DNA of 40,077 nucleotides from positions 1 through 40,077 of the forward strand of contig JAEETL010000025.1 of the NCBI GenBank assembly GCA_016290325.1. Direction: 5' to 3'. A program made the translations under genes and the position numbers. The notes under the pieces were generated by a model, which was not told where the DNA came from, ran no database searches, and saw only the letters and a list, made by a program, of their open reading frames with translations. Within the stretch, counting starts at the first letter, position 1. Every line of letters starts with the position of its first letter. This DNA is from Muribaculaceae bacterium (GTDB lineage: Bacteria; Bacteroidota; Bacteroidia; Bacteroidales; Muribaculaceae). Positions 32,684-40,077 of the stretch are shown here, in pieces.

Positions 32684-32715
32684 CAAAATTAAAGAATTCT
32701 TCTGAATTGGGCAAA
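32684..32715 (-). promoter_or_regulatory. Promoter of the kinase-MBL-lipoprotein operon
   Basis: Minus-strand TTTG (32715-32712), 20 nt, TAATTTTG (32691-32684): a full consensus match, about 32 bp from the ATG at 32652. It separates this operon from the YihY-HAD pair upstream. Confidence 0.8.
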
Positions 32716-32723
32716 TATTAGCG

Positions 32724-33578
32724 TTATTGGCGAGCAAGGTCCTGCTCAATCCAATGGGCGACGCTGTCGGCAGTATTCACGCCGATGACCTCGGTGGCAG
32801 CTGCCTTGACCTCGGGAAAAGCGTTATCCACGGCGACGCTGTGGTCAGCCGCCTGCATCATGGCGATGTCGTTGCGGTTGTCGCCAAAAACCACGATGCG
32901 ATGCGCTCCCACTTCTCGAGCAAGATTGCGAATGGCACCGGCTTTGCTGGTCTCGGCAGTGAAAATTTCAAGGTAACCCTCGCTAGGATCAAAGTTGTCA
33001 TGATAGACCATGACCTGGCAAGTGGGTACGGAGGCCCGAAGGTCTTCGGCAAGAGCCTTGAGGACGGCATACTTGTTCATCGAGAAGATGAGCAATGCCT
33101 CATCATCGCTGTGGCGGTAATCATCGTCATCCAGCAGAAATTTCTTGAGAGGCAAATTCTGACGTGCCGCGACAAAACTCTCCTCCTGGGGAGACAATGG
33201 GCCACAATGATGGGTGTATAACATGCTGCCATGACGACGATAGATGAACGGATAGAGCCCGTGCCTGTCAAAGACCTCGGCGACGGCATTGATGGTGGCC
33301 TGGCTGATGGCGCGGGTGTGCTCATAACTGCCCTTAACCGGGTTCCACATGGCAGCACCACCAATGACGATGAAAGGTAGCGTGGCATGCACCTGCTGCA
33401 TGAGCGGAACTACCGTGGCAGGAGTACGTGCCGTGGCCACAGTAAAGAGTCCACCTCGCTCACTAATGATGTGATTAAGCATGGTAATAGTACCTTGGGA
33501 CAACTGCGAGTCATTGTCCAGCAGGGTGCCATCCAAATCGCTCACATAGAGCGTTCTGTCGTGTTTCTGTTCGGTCAT
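32724..33578 (-). CDS. Cof-type HAD-IIB phosphatase
   Basis: 284 residues. HAD phosphatase of the Cof subfamily, probably acting on sugar phosphates or cofactor phosphates in the cytosol. Motif I DLDGTLLDND (nucleophile Asp), motif II TVATARTP, motif III Lys before AGAIRNLAREVG, motif IV FGDNRNDIAMMQAAD. The cap domain is about 85-190. The ATG at 33578 is chosen; an in-frame TTG upstream at 33596 would lie 1 bp from the YihY stop. Cotranscribed with the YihY gene. The specific substrate is unknown. Confidence 0.92.
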   Translation of the reverse strand: MTEQKHDRTLYVSDLDGTLLDNDSQLSQGTITMLNHIISERGGLFTVATARTPATVVPLMQQVHATLPFIVIGGAAMWNPVKGSYEHTRAISQATINAVAEVFDRHGLYPFIYRRHGSMLYTHHCGPLSPQEESFVAARQNLPLKKFLLDDDDYRHSDDEALLIFSMNKYAVLKALAEDLRASVPTCQVMVYHDNFDPSEGYLEIFTAETSKAGAIRNLAREVGAHRIVVFGDNRNDIAMMQAADHSVAVDNAFPEVKAAATEVIGVNTADSVAHWIEQDLARQ

Positions 33579-33597
33579 GTGCGTTTCCGTATCCAAT

Positions 33598-34911
33598 TCA
33601 CGATTGCTTGTCGTCCCTTGTCAACAAATCTGAGATTTTCACCTCGCTCAAGCCAGACAAGAAAGTATCCCTAATGAGGTTGATGCGTTCCACCACTTCA
33701 GGATTCATTTTATTCATCATGGTGTTATAGTCTATGGTTTTGCCAAAATCGCCGAGTTTGGTAAGCAGTTTGGCCAGTGTGATATTTGCGATGTCCTCAA
33801 AGGGGGCATAAGTGGGCTCGGATGAGTCCGGTTGCTGTTTTTCTTCCAAAATCTTGACTTCACACAGCCTGTCCAAGGTCTCGGTTACCAAGCGCAAAGG
33901 CATACCGGTCTCCTTTTGAAGCATCGTGGCGGTATAGTGATCTTTTCCCTCGCCAAAGCCGCGGCAAATCAATCCCACCACAGCGGCACTAAGCAACGCG
34001 CGGTCATTTTGGGAGATGCTATCCACGGTTCCGCTCAGGGCGTAATAGTCACGGTGCTGGCTCGTGTGGCACAACATGGCAAAAAACAGGACGATGTACC
34101 ACGAGAATTGTACCCACAGCATGAATAGCGGCAATGCGGCCAGTGAGCCATAGATGGCGTTGTAACTCGACAAGAACACCTGCCCGTAAACATAAGCCCG
34201 TTGCAATAGCTCCATGAAAATGGCGGCGAGCAGGGCCGGCACAATGGCATGCTTCACACTGACCCGCGTGTTGGGCACATGAACAAACACGATGACAAAC
34301 ACCACGGTGATAACAATGACCGGAATGAGCTTGATGAGAAGCTGAAGCAACGGTGCCAAAAAACCGAAGAAATCAGATTGGCTGATAAATGAATTCACTG
34401 CCAAATTGATACCCGAAACGACAACGATGGTGACAGGCACCATGAAGAACATGCTCAGGTAGCTCATCACTCTGCGGGTAATACCTCGGCTCTGCTTCAC
34501 GCTCCAGATGTTGTTAAATACCGTCTCGATGTTGTTAATCAATCCAATGACCGAGTAAAGCATCACCAGCACACCGAAACCGATGATCGCGCTGCTACGG
34601 GCATTGGTCAAGTAAGAGTTGGCAAACTGGATGATGTAGCTGGCGGCATCGGGCTGGCTGGCCAAAATGCGCTGCACCGCACTCTCAACAATGCTGCCAT
34701 AGCCAAAACCGCGCGCAATGGCAACAAACAATGCCACGAGCGGCACGATGGCCAGCACCGTGTTAAAAGCGAGCGCACCGGCATATTGCAGCAAACCTTT
34801 ATCCAAGAATAGGATCACTGCAAGCCTGATTTTGTCCCAAGCATTCCTCAACGAGGTCTTGAGACATTCCTTCATTCTCTCTTTATCGGTCAAGCAACTG
34901 GGTATCTTCAT
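33598..34911 (-). CDS. YihY/BrkB-family inner membrane protein
   Basis: 437 residues. Five to six transmembrane helices over about 30-290 (LLQYAGALAFNTVLAIVPLVALFVAIARGFG and LYSVIGLINNIETVFNNIWSVKQSRG are family marks), then a cytosolic C-terminal extension of about 130 residues that looks like a winged helix (ALLSAAVVGLICRGFGEGKDHYTATMLQKETG). E. coli YihY (about 290 aa) lacks this part; long forms are usual in Bacteroidetes. Once misnamed RNase BN; its function is unknown, possibly transport. The ATG at 34911 is preferred; a TTG at 34950 lies too near the promoter. Confidence 0.9.
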   Translation of the reverse strand: MKIPSCLTDKERMKECLKTSLRNAWDKIRLAVILFLDKGLLQYAGALAFNTVLAIVPLVALFVAIARGFGYGSIVESAVQRILASQPDAASYIIQFANSYLTNARSSAIIGFGVLVMLYSVIGLINNIETVFNNIWSVKQSRGITRRVMSYLSMFFMVPVTIVVVSGINLAVNSFISQSDFFGFLAPLLQLLIKLIPVIVITVVFVIVFVHVPNTRVSVKHAIVPALLAAIFMELLQRAYVYGQVFLSSYNAIYGSLAALPLFMLWVQFSWYIVLFFAMLCHTSQHRDYYALSGTVDSISQNDRALLSAAVVGLICRGFGEGKDHYTATMLQKETGMPLRLVTETLDRLCEVKILEEKQQPDSSEPTYAPFEDIANITLAKLLTKLGDFGKTIDYNTMMNKMNPEVVERINLIRDTFLSGLSEVKISDLLTRDDKQS

Positions 34912-34972
34912 AACTGATAAGATTGATGTGTCATCCCGCTTTCTAGTCAAGCATTGGATGCCATTAACAGCG

Positions 34973-35002
34973 CAAAGATAATCAAAACACCCTTAATCCC
35001 AA
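34973..35002 (-). promoter_or_regulatory. Promoter of the YihY-HAD pair
   Basis: Minus-strand TTG (35002-35000), 19 nt, TATCTTTG (34980-34973). Confidence 0.75.
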
Positions 35003-35121
35003 TGCATTTGCAGCCATAAAACTGCATTTTTCAATCACATCAGGTAATTATCCTCAACCTCAAAAGCCACATTACTCACCGTGATGACCTATGATTATTT
35101 TTAGTCTAATTCAATAAAATG

Positions 35122-35153
35122 TTTGCCCAAATCAAGAATTCAGCCTAATTTTG
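35122..35153 (+). promoter_or_regulatory. Promoter of the M6 metalloprotease gene
   Basis: TTTG (35122-35125), 20 nt, TAATTTTG (35146-35153): a full consensus match. The leader is about 55 nt and A/T-rich. Confidence 0.8.
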
Positions 35154-35212
35154 CGACAATTAACCTTTCAAAATAATAGAATCTAACTTTAACTACTTAT
35201 TAAATTTTACTT

Positions 35213-38062
35213 ATGAAAAAGAATCTATTTCTATTTATTACGCTAATGTGCTGCGCTCTTGCGGCACATGCGATGCCTGCCAAGCCAGGCTGGCACAAAG
35301 TGACCCAAAATGATGGTACAACCCTGACAATCCAGGCAGTGGGTAACGCGTTTACCGGTGCGCTCCTTACACAGGACGGCCTGATGGTTGAACGAGGCAC
35401 CGACGGTAGTTTCTACTACAAGTCATCGATAACCGGATTGACCGCTGTTCTTGCCCATGACGAGACAAACCGCACTCCCGGTGAGACCGCTTTTATCCAA
35501 GCCCAACGCGGTAGCCTAGCCATGCAAGCCAAGCAGTGGAAAATGCCGCGCAACAACAACTCTTTCAGGGTGGGCGGAAGCAATGCCGACGCAGCCGTTC
35601 CTGCACTGGGACAGCGCCGCATCCCCATCATTCTGGTCGAGTTCAAGGACAAGAAGTTCAACAACACACGCGAGGGCATTATCGAAGCCATGCTCACTGG
35701 CAACGAGAGTGTGGGTCAGTATTTCCGCGACCAGTCCAATGGGTTGTATGAACCCGATTTTGATGTCTATGGCATCTATACCCTGAGCCAGAACCGCGAG
35801 TATTATGGCGGGCATCAGGGCAGCGACAATGATAAGGGTCTAGGGTCATTTGTGACCGAGGCCGTTCAACTCGCTGCCGCCGATGGCATTTCATTCAAAC
35901 CCTATGATACCAATAGCGACGACTACTGCGATGTGGTCATCGTCATCTATGCCGGTGTGGGTGAGGCTCAGGCTTCATGGAACCACCCTGAGGCCATCTG
36001 GCCCTGCAATTGGAACCTCACCTCTGCCGCTTACTATGGATCAGGCGGTAATGGCAAATTCCGCCCCAAAACGGGCGACCCCTATGTCGATAATTTCGCT
36101 GTATTCAATGAGTTATATGGCAGCGACGACAATGGTACAACCATCGATGGTATCGGTACCTTTACTCATGAGTTTGGCCATTGCTTAGGTTTGCCTGACT
36201 TCTACGACACTGGTAACGGCAATCACTACGGCTTGGGCGATTGGGATATCATGTGCATGGGCTGCTACAATAATAACGGTTTCACGCCGCCGGGCTACTC
36301 AGCCTATGAGAAGGTGTTCATGGGCTGGATCAACTACATCACCCCCCAACCGGGCACCTACTACACCCTGCCTGTGTTTAATCAGAAGCAGGCCGAGACC
36401 GACAAGGCCGTGTGCATCACCAGCAACCTGAACCAAAACGAGTACTTCATCCTGGAGTACCGCAAGAAACAGGGCTGGGACCGCTATGCTCCTGGCGAGG
36501 GCATCATGATTACCCACGTCACTTTCAACGGCGACCGCTGGTGGGGCAATACCCCCAACAACGAGGACATTCAGTTGATGACCCTCATGAATGCCGACAA
36601 CTCATGGTCCTATAATAATGAGAGTACCGACCTGTGGCCCCAGAACGGCAAGACCGAGTTCACCGACAATTCAACGCCTGCCGCCAAGCTCAACATGAAG
36701 GCTAACGGCAGCATCACGGGCAATGCCGGCTACCTGGGCAAGCCTGTTACCAACATGGTCATCAATGCCGATGGCACGGCAAGCTTCTGGTACATGAAGG
36801 ACTCGGCCACCAATCCCGTCATCTCGGTGACAAATAACAATCTGAACCTGGGCGACGTGATGCTCACCACTACCGGCACTGCAACATTCAACGTGATGGG
36901 TGGCGCATTGACGGGCAACGTCAATCTCACGCTCAACGATCCCAATAGTGTGTTCACTGTTAATCCCACGGTTATCAGCCCTGCCAATGCTGCCAATGGC
37001 GCGACCGTAACGGTAACTTTCTCACCGACAGCCATCCAGAATTACAACGCTACCGTGACGCTGAGCAGCAATGGCGCCCAGAATGTCACCGTTAACCTGT
37101 CAGGCCGTGGCGTACTGGAAACCTATGTTCCCACGATGCTGCCTGCCGACAGCGCATACATTAACTTGACACAATTCCGCGCCGACTGGACCGATCAGAC
37201 TCCTGCCGAGAACGTCAGCAGCTACACCCTTGAGGTTATGACCAAGCCATTGGTTGAACTGCTGGAAACCGCCGACTTCAGCAACGTGCCCGATGCGCTC
37301 AGCGAAGACGGAACAGGGCTGATTGACATCTCTAGCAACTATAGCGATTATCTGCCTGAAGGCTGGTCTGGCACCTCCTATCTCGGAGCATATAATAATG
37401 CAATGCTCCTCGCCTATGACGGCACGATCAAGAGTCCGACATATAATTTGAACGGTTTTGATAAGGTGACCGTGGTGGTCAAGACTGCATCCTATTATTA
37501 TGACACGGCCTCGATCAGTGTATCGACGAGTGTTGACAGCGAGACCTTGGCATTGAACAATTCAATGTCCGATTATACAGTCGTGCTGGATTGTGCTAGT
37601 GCCGATGCCGTGACGCTCACCTCTATCGAGAATTATGCAAGTGTCAAGCAGATTACCATTTATGCCGGTGACTTGACCCTTGCTAAACTGAATGCCACCG
37701 AGAGCGGTAATGACACTTACCGACTGATCACGGGCATCACCGACAGGTTCTACACTGTCACCGACCTGCTGGCCGAGGGTACCTTTGTTTACAAGGTGAA
37801 GGCTCTGTATGACGATGACACCGAGAGCGCTTGGAGCAACAGGGAGGAAGTGACGCTGTTCCAGAACGGCCACGGTTATGAACTGGGAGACGTGAACCAT
37901 GATGGAAGCGTAAGCATCGCCGACGTGACCAAACTGATTGACTATCTGCTGGACAACACCACACCCGACGCATGCCTCATTTGTGCCGATTTGAACGAAG
38001 ATTTCAACATTTCTATCGCCGATGTAACTGCGCTCATCGACAAACTATTGTCAGGCGATTAA
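35213..38062 (+). CDS. Secreted M6-family metalloprotease with C-terminal dockerin
   Basis: 949 residues. Signal peptide 1-20 (LAAHA); propeptide-like region to about 130; M6 (immune inhibitor A-like) catalytic domain about 135-430 with HEFGH at 319-323 then CLGLPDFYD, the zinc metalloprotease HExxHxxGxxD pattern, and DWDIMCMGC as the Met-turn region. Later parts are an Ig/Hydin-like domain (about 540-640), a carbohydrate/adhesin-type domain (about 690-830) and two dockerin repeats at the end (LGDVNHDGSVSIADVTKLIDYLL and DLNEDFNISIADVTALIDKLL). It probably digests proteins outside the cell. Relatives in oral and gut Bacteroidetes degrade host or dietary proteins. No type IX sorting domain is visible after the dockerin. 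Confidence 0.92.
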   Translation: MKKNLFLFITLMCCALAAHAMPAKPGWHKVTQNDGTTLTIQAVGNAFTGALLTQDGLMVERGTDGSFYYKSSITGLTAVLAHDETNRTPGETAFIQAQRGSLAMQAKQWKMPRNNNSFRVGGSNADAAVPALGQRRIPIILVEFKDKKFNNTREGIIEAMLTGNESVGQYFRDQSNGLYEPDFDVYGIYTLSQNREYYGGHQGSDNDKGLGSFVTEAVQLAAADGISFKPYDTNSDDYCDVVIVIYAGVGEAQASWNHPEAIWPCNWNLTSAAYYGSGGNGKFRPKTGDPYVDNFAVFNELYGSDDNGTTIDGIGTFTHEFGHCLGLPDFYDTGNGNHYGLGDWDIMCMGCYNNNGFTPPGYSAYEKVFMGWINYITPQPGTYYTLPVFNQKQAETDKAVCITSNLNQNEYFILEYRKKQGWDRYAPGEGIMITHVTFNGDRWWGNTPNNEDIQLMTLMNADNSWSYNNESTDLWPQNGKTEFTDNSTPAAKLNMKANGSITGNAGYLGKPVTNMVINADGTASFWYMKDSATNPVISVTNNNLNLGDVMLTTTGTATFNVMGGALTGNVNLTLNDPNSVFTVNPTVISPANAANGATVTVTFSPTAIQNYNATVTLSSNGAQNVTVNLSGRGVLETYVPTMLPADSAYINLTQFRADWTDQTPAENVSSYTLEVMTKPLVELLETADFSNVPDALSEDGTGLIDISSNYSDYLPEGWSGTSYLGAYNNAMLLAYDGTIKSPTYNLNGFDKVTVVVKTASYYYDTASISVSTSVDSETLALNNSMSDYTVVLDCASADAVTLTSIENYASVKQITIYAGDLTLAKLNATESGNDTYRLITGITDRFYTVTDLLAEGTFVYKVKALYDDDTESAWSNREEVTLFQNGHGYELGDVNHDGSVSIADVTKLIDYLLDNTTPDACLICADLNEDFNISIADVTALIDKLLSGD

Positions 38063-38087
38063 TCTGATTACAGAATGTAAAGAATTG

Positions 38088-38115
38088 ACAGGGTTGCGCA
38101 ATCGCGTGGCCCTGT
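38088..38115. terminator. Hairpin between the M6 protease and second MATE genes
   Basis: ACAGGG (38088-38093) with CCCTGT (38110-38115), enclosing GCGCAATCGCG, which can form a short inner stem. It touches the MATE stop codon. The plus-strand side continues TTATTTG. Likely used by both convergent genes. Confidence 0.55.
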
Positions 38116-39396
38116 TTATTTGTGAGTCTGATAAAGGATGGTCTGGATGATGCCGCGCAGGGCGAGAAAACTCAGGTAAGCGATCCACAAGCGGTTATTG
38201 CCCCAAGCCTCGGGGGTAATCCAATAGATGACAAAAAACAGCACCCAGGCAATAAAGGCCGACAACAGCATCCCGCCAGAGCGCGTCAGGCTGATGAACA
38301 CACCGTCCCATACAAACGCCGCCATTCCGGCAGCAGGAATCAATGCGCACCACACGCGATAGTCCATCGCCGCCTCAATAACGCTTTGCTGGTCAGTCAG
38401 CAGCCAGAAGGCCACACGCGGGAAAGAATAAATGAGTGTGAACACGGCAGCGACAGCCGCTCCCCACACAAAAAGCAGCCTCACGCAACGCTTCATGCGC
38501 TTCAGGTCACCCATGCCATAGTACTTGCCCACAACCGCCTCGCCAGCAAAGGCAATACCGTCCATGAAATGGGAATACAGCGTGAACAATTGCAAGATGA
38601 GGGCATTGACGGCGAGAATAAGGTCGCCGCTACGCGCACCGATGGAAACAAAGGCCAGGCTGACGGTCATCAGCAAAAAGCTGCGCACAAAGATGTCGCG
38701 GCTTACCTTGAAATAGCGCCCCGCCCCTTTGAAGCGCCAAACGCGCCGCCAGTCGAGCAATCCGTTGAGACGGGGGAACTTGCGCTGCACCAAACGAGCG
38801 GCAAACAGCAATCCCAGCCATTCTCCAGCCATGGTACCCACGGCAATGCCCACAAAACCCATCTTCAAGAGATAGACGCAGATCAGGCTGGCAGCAATAT
38901 TAAAGACGTTGGTCATGATGGAGATCCACATCGCCCCTTTGGAGTCCTGCATGCCCAGCAGCCACCCCTTGAAAGCCATCATCACCAGCACGGGAGGAAC
39001 ACCCCAGATACAGATATTGAAATAGGTGTTGGCACGTGAGGTAACCTCGGGCGAGGGGCCAATGATCCACAGTAGCAGTAGCCTGATGGGCCATTGCAGC
39101 ACGATGATGATGGCCGACACCAGCACTGCCAATGCGGTGGACTCGCCCAGCAGTTTCGCGCTCTCCTTGAAGTCGCCACTGCCACAGGTCTGGGCAGTCA
39201 TTCCCGATGTACTCATACGCAGGAACCCAAAGTTCCAATACACAAGGTTAAACATCATCGCTCCTACAGCCACGGCCCCGATGAACACTTTATCTCCCAA
39301 GTGTCCGGCAATGGCAGTATCCACTAGTCCCAACAACGGCACGGTGATGTTGGCGACAATCGCGGGCAACGCTATTTTAAAAATCTCCCGATTCAC
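38116..39396 (-). CDS. MATE-family efflux transporter, DinF-like
   Basis: 426 residues, about 12 transmembrane helices. N-terminus IFKIALPAIVANITVPLLGLVDTAIAGHLG is typical of the DinF branch. Further marks: SGMTAQTCGSGDFKESAKLLGES and DGIAFAGEAVVGKYYGMGD. Exports an unknown substrate by H+ or Na+ exchange. The start codon is GTG at 39396, only 4 bp after a TACCTTTG -7 element, so the mRNA may have almost no leader; the next Met codon would cut into the first helix. Not closely similar to the MATE at 16511. Confidence 0.92.
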   Translation of the reverse strand: MNREIFKIALPAIVANITVPLLGLVDTAIAGHLGDKVFIGAVAVGAMMFNLVYWNFGFLRMSTSGMTAQTCGSGDFKESAKLLGESTALAVLVSAIIIVLQWPIRLLLLWIIGPSPEVTSRANTYFNICIWGVPPVLVMMAFKGWLLGMQDSKGAMWISIMTNVFNIAASLICVYLLKMGFVGIAVGTMAGEWLGLLFAARLVQRKFPRLNGLLDWRRVWRFKGAGRYFKVSRDIFVRSFLLMTVSLAFVSIGARSGDLILAVNALILQLFTLYSHFMDGIAFAGEAVVGKYYGMGDLKRMKRCVRLLFVWGAAVAAVFTLIYSFPRVAFWLLTDQQSVIEAAMDYRVWCALIPAAGMAAFVWDGVFISLTRSGGMLLSAFIAWVLFFVIYWITPEAWGNNRLWIAYLSFLALRGIIQTILYQTHK

Positions 39397-39400
39397 GCCG

Positions 39401-39408
39401 CAAAGGTA
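39401..39408 (-). promoter_or_regulatory. -7 element of the second MATE gene
   Basis: Minus-strand TACCTTTG (39408-39401), 4 bp from the GTG start. No TTG -33 box is seen at the usual distance. Confidence 0.5.
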
Positions 39409-39511
39409 CTGCTTTTTGCCATTCTTTCCCTAATTCTCTATTTTTAGGCCTCTGGATTTTGCCAAAAAACCATAAATGAGCTTAATTAAGGAAATTTTTC
39501 TTTAATTGCTA

Positions 39512-39541
39512 TTGCACATTCTAAATAATTGAGTATCTTTG
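39512..39541 (+). promoter_or_regulatory. Promoter of pckA
   Basis: TTG (39512-39514), 19 nt, TATCTTTG (39534-39541). The leader is about 45 nt. Confidence 0.8.
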
Positions 39542-39591
39542 CAGCGTGAAAAAGAAACAATGTATAAAACATTAATATTTAATGATTTGTT

Positions 39592-40077
39592 ATGGCAAAA
39601 TTTGATAAATCTATCTTAGCCGAAAAGTACGGTATCACTGGTGTTACCGAGGTTCTTTACAACCCCAGCTATGAGGTATTGTTCAACGAGGAGATGAAAC
39701 CCGAGCTCGAGGGTTTTGACAAAGGTCAGGAGACCGAGCTGGGTGCCATCAACGTAATGACTGGTATCTACACCGGCCGTTCACCTAAAGACAAATTCAT
39801 TGTTGACGACGCCAACAGCCACGACAAAGTGTGGTGGACTACCCCTGGTTACCCCAACGACAACAAGCCCGTAACCGAGGCTACCTGGGCTTCCCTGAAG
39901 GACCTCGCTGTTAAGCAGCTGAGCGGCAAGCGCCTGTTCGTTGTTGACGGCTTCTGCGGTGCCAACAAAGACACCCGCATGAAGGTGCGCTTCATCATGG
40001 AGGTGGCATGGCAGGCTCACTTCGTGACCAACATGTTCATCCGTCCCCAGAACGAGGAGGAGTTTGACCAGGAGCCC
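39592..40077 (+). CDS. pckA: Phosphoenolpyruvate carboxykinase (ATP), 5' part
   Basis: The first 162 codons are inside the window; the gene continues past it. ATP-type PEP carboxykinase converts between oxaloacetate and phosphoenolpyruvate; in Bacteroidales it mainly works in the CO2-fixing direction, feeding succinate and propionate fermentation. The N-terminus is characteristic: [19 protein letters not shown], then [17 protein letters not shown] (substrate-binding TGRSPKDKF) and [14 protein letters not shown]. The nucleotide-binding and kinase motifs lie beyond the window. A strong promoter and codon use dominated by a few preferred codons suggest high expression. Confidence 0.95.
   Translation, partial: MAKFDKSILAEKYGITGVTEVLYNPSYEVLFNEEMKPELEGFDKGQETELGAINVMTGIYTGRSPKDKFIVDDANSHDKVWWTTPGYPNDNKPVTEATWASLKDLAVKQLSGKRLFVVDGFCGANKDTRMKVRFIMEVAWQAHFVTNMFIRPQNEEEFDQEP

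Noticed and set aside
34912..34950. TTG start for the YihY-family gene
   Set aside because: It leaves almost no leader after the promoter at 34973-34980, and the family N-terminus begins at or after the ATG at 34911.

Overview
The window reads as chromosomal DNA of a Bacteroidales bacterium, most likely Prevotellaceae- or Muribaculaceae-like. The evidence is the gene content (SusE/F-like and dockerin-bearing secreted proteins, a type IX-like C-terminal sorting domain, BlaI with an M56-TonB fusion, head-GIN lipoproteins, a LytTR membrane regulator, a P. gingivalis-like superoxide dismutase, ATP-type PEP carboxykinase) and the promoters. At least eight promoters match the Bacteroidetes primary-sigma form, TTTG or TTG, then 19-20 nt, then TAnnTTTG, and several more show a -7 element only. 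I saw no rRNA, tRNA, CRISPR array, phage or integrase gene.

Layout. 1-7032 (minus strand): an envelope locus, in transcription order a LiaF-like protein, TonB-dependent receptor A, CAT-like acetyltransferase A, a zinc-ribbon/PNPOx-like protein, CAT-like acetyltransferase B, a stand-alone zinc ribbon, and TonB-dependent receptor B (cut by the window start). It looks like a duplicated cassette with a MITE-like element in one spacer. A LytTR membrane regulator diverges from it at 7235. 8166-12032: secreted GDPD, a head-GIN lipoprotein behind a likely ECF-sigma promoter, an NlpC/P60-like protein downstream of superoxide dismutase, and a Pmp3-type peptide. 12249-14021: BlaI repressor and M56-TonB sensor behind a palindrome-rich operator. 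14206-20354: gyrB, a MATE pump, an esterase, a CPBP protease and panB. 20397-26554: a 91-bp tandem repeat, a Cys/Lys-rich repeat protein, a 1,295-residue SGNH/carbohydrate-binding protein and a small protein with an N-terminal dockerin pair. 26757-28470: dusB overlapping a second head-GIN protein. 28496-34911 (minus): a YihY-HAD pair, then an orphan histidine kinase, MBL hydrolase and Ig-like lipoprotein operon. 35213-40077: M6 metalloprotease with C-terminal dockerin, a second MATE pump and the 5' part of pckA.

Most genes are ordinary. The parts most worth a second look are the duplicated receptor/acetyltransferase/zinc-ribbon locus, the 17-cysteine repeat protein, the duplicated-module SGNH protein, the promoter apparently assembled on a tandem repeat upstream of panB, and two genes whose promoters imply leaderless or nearly leaderless mRNAs. 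All functions are read from sequence motifs; no database search was run.
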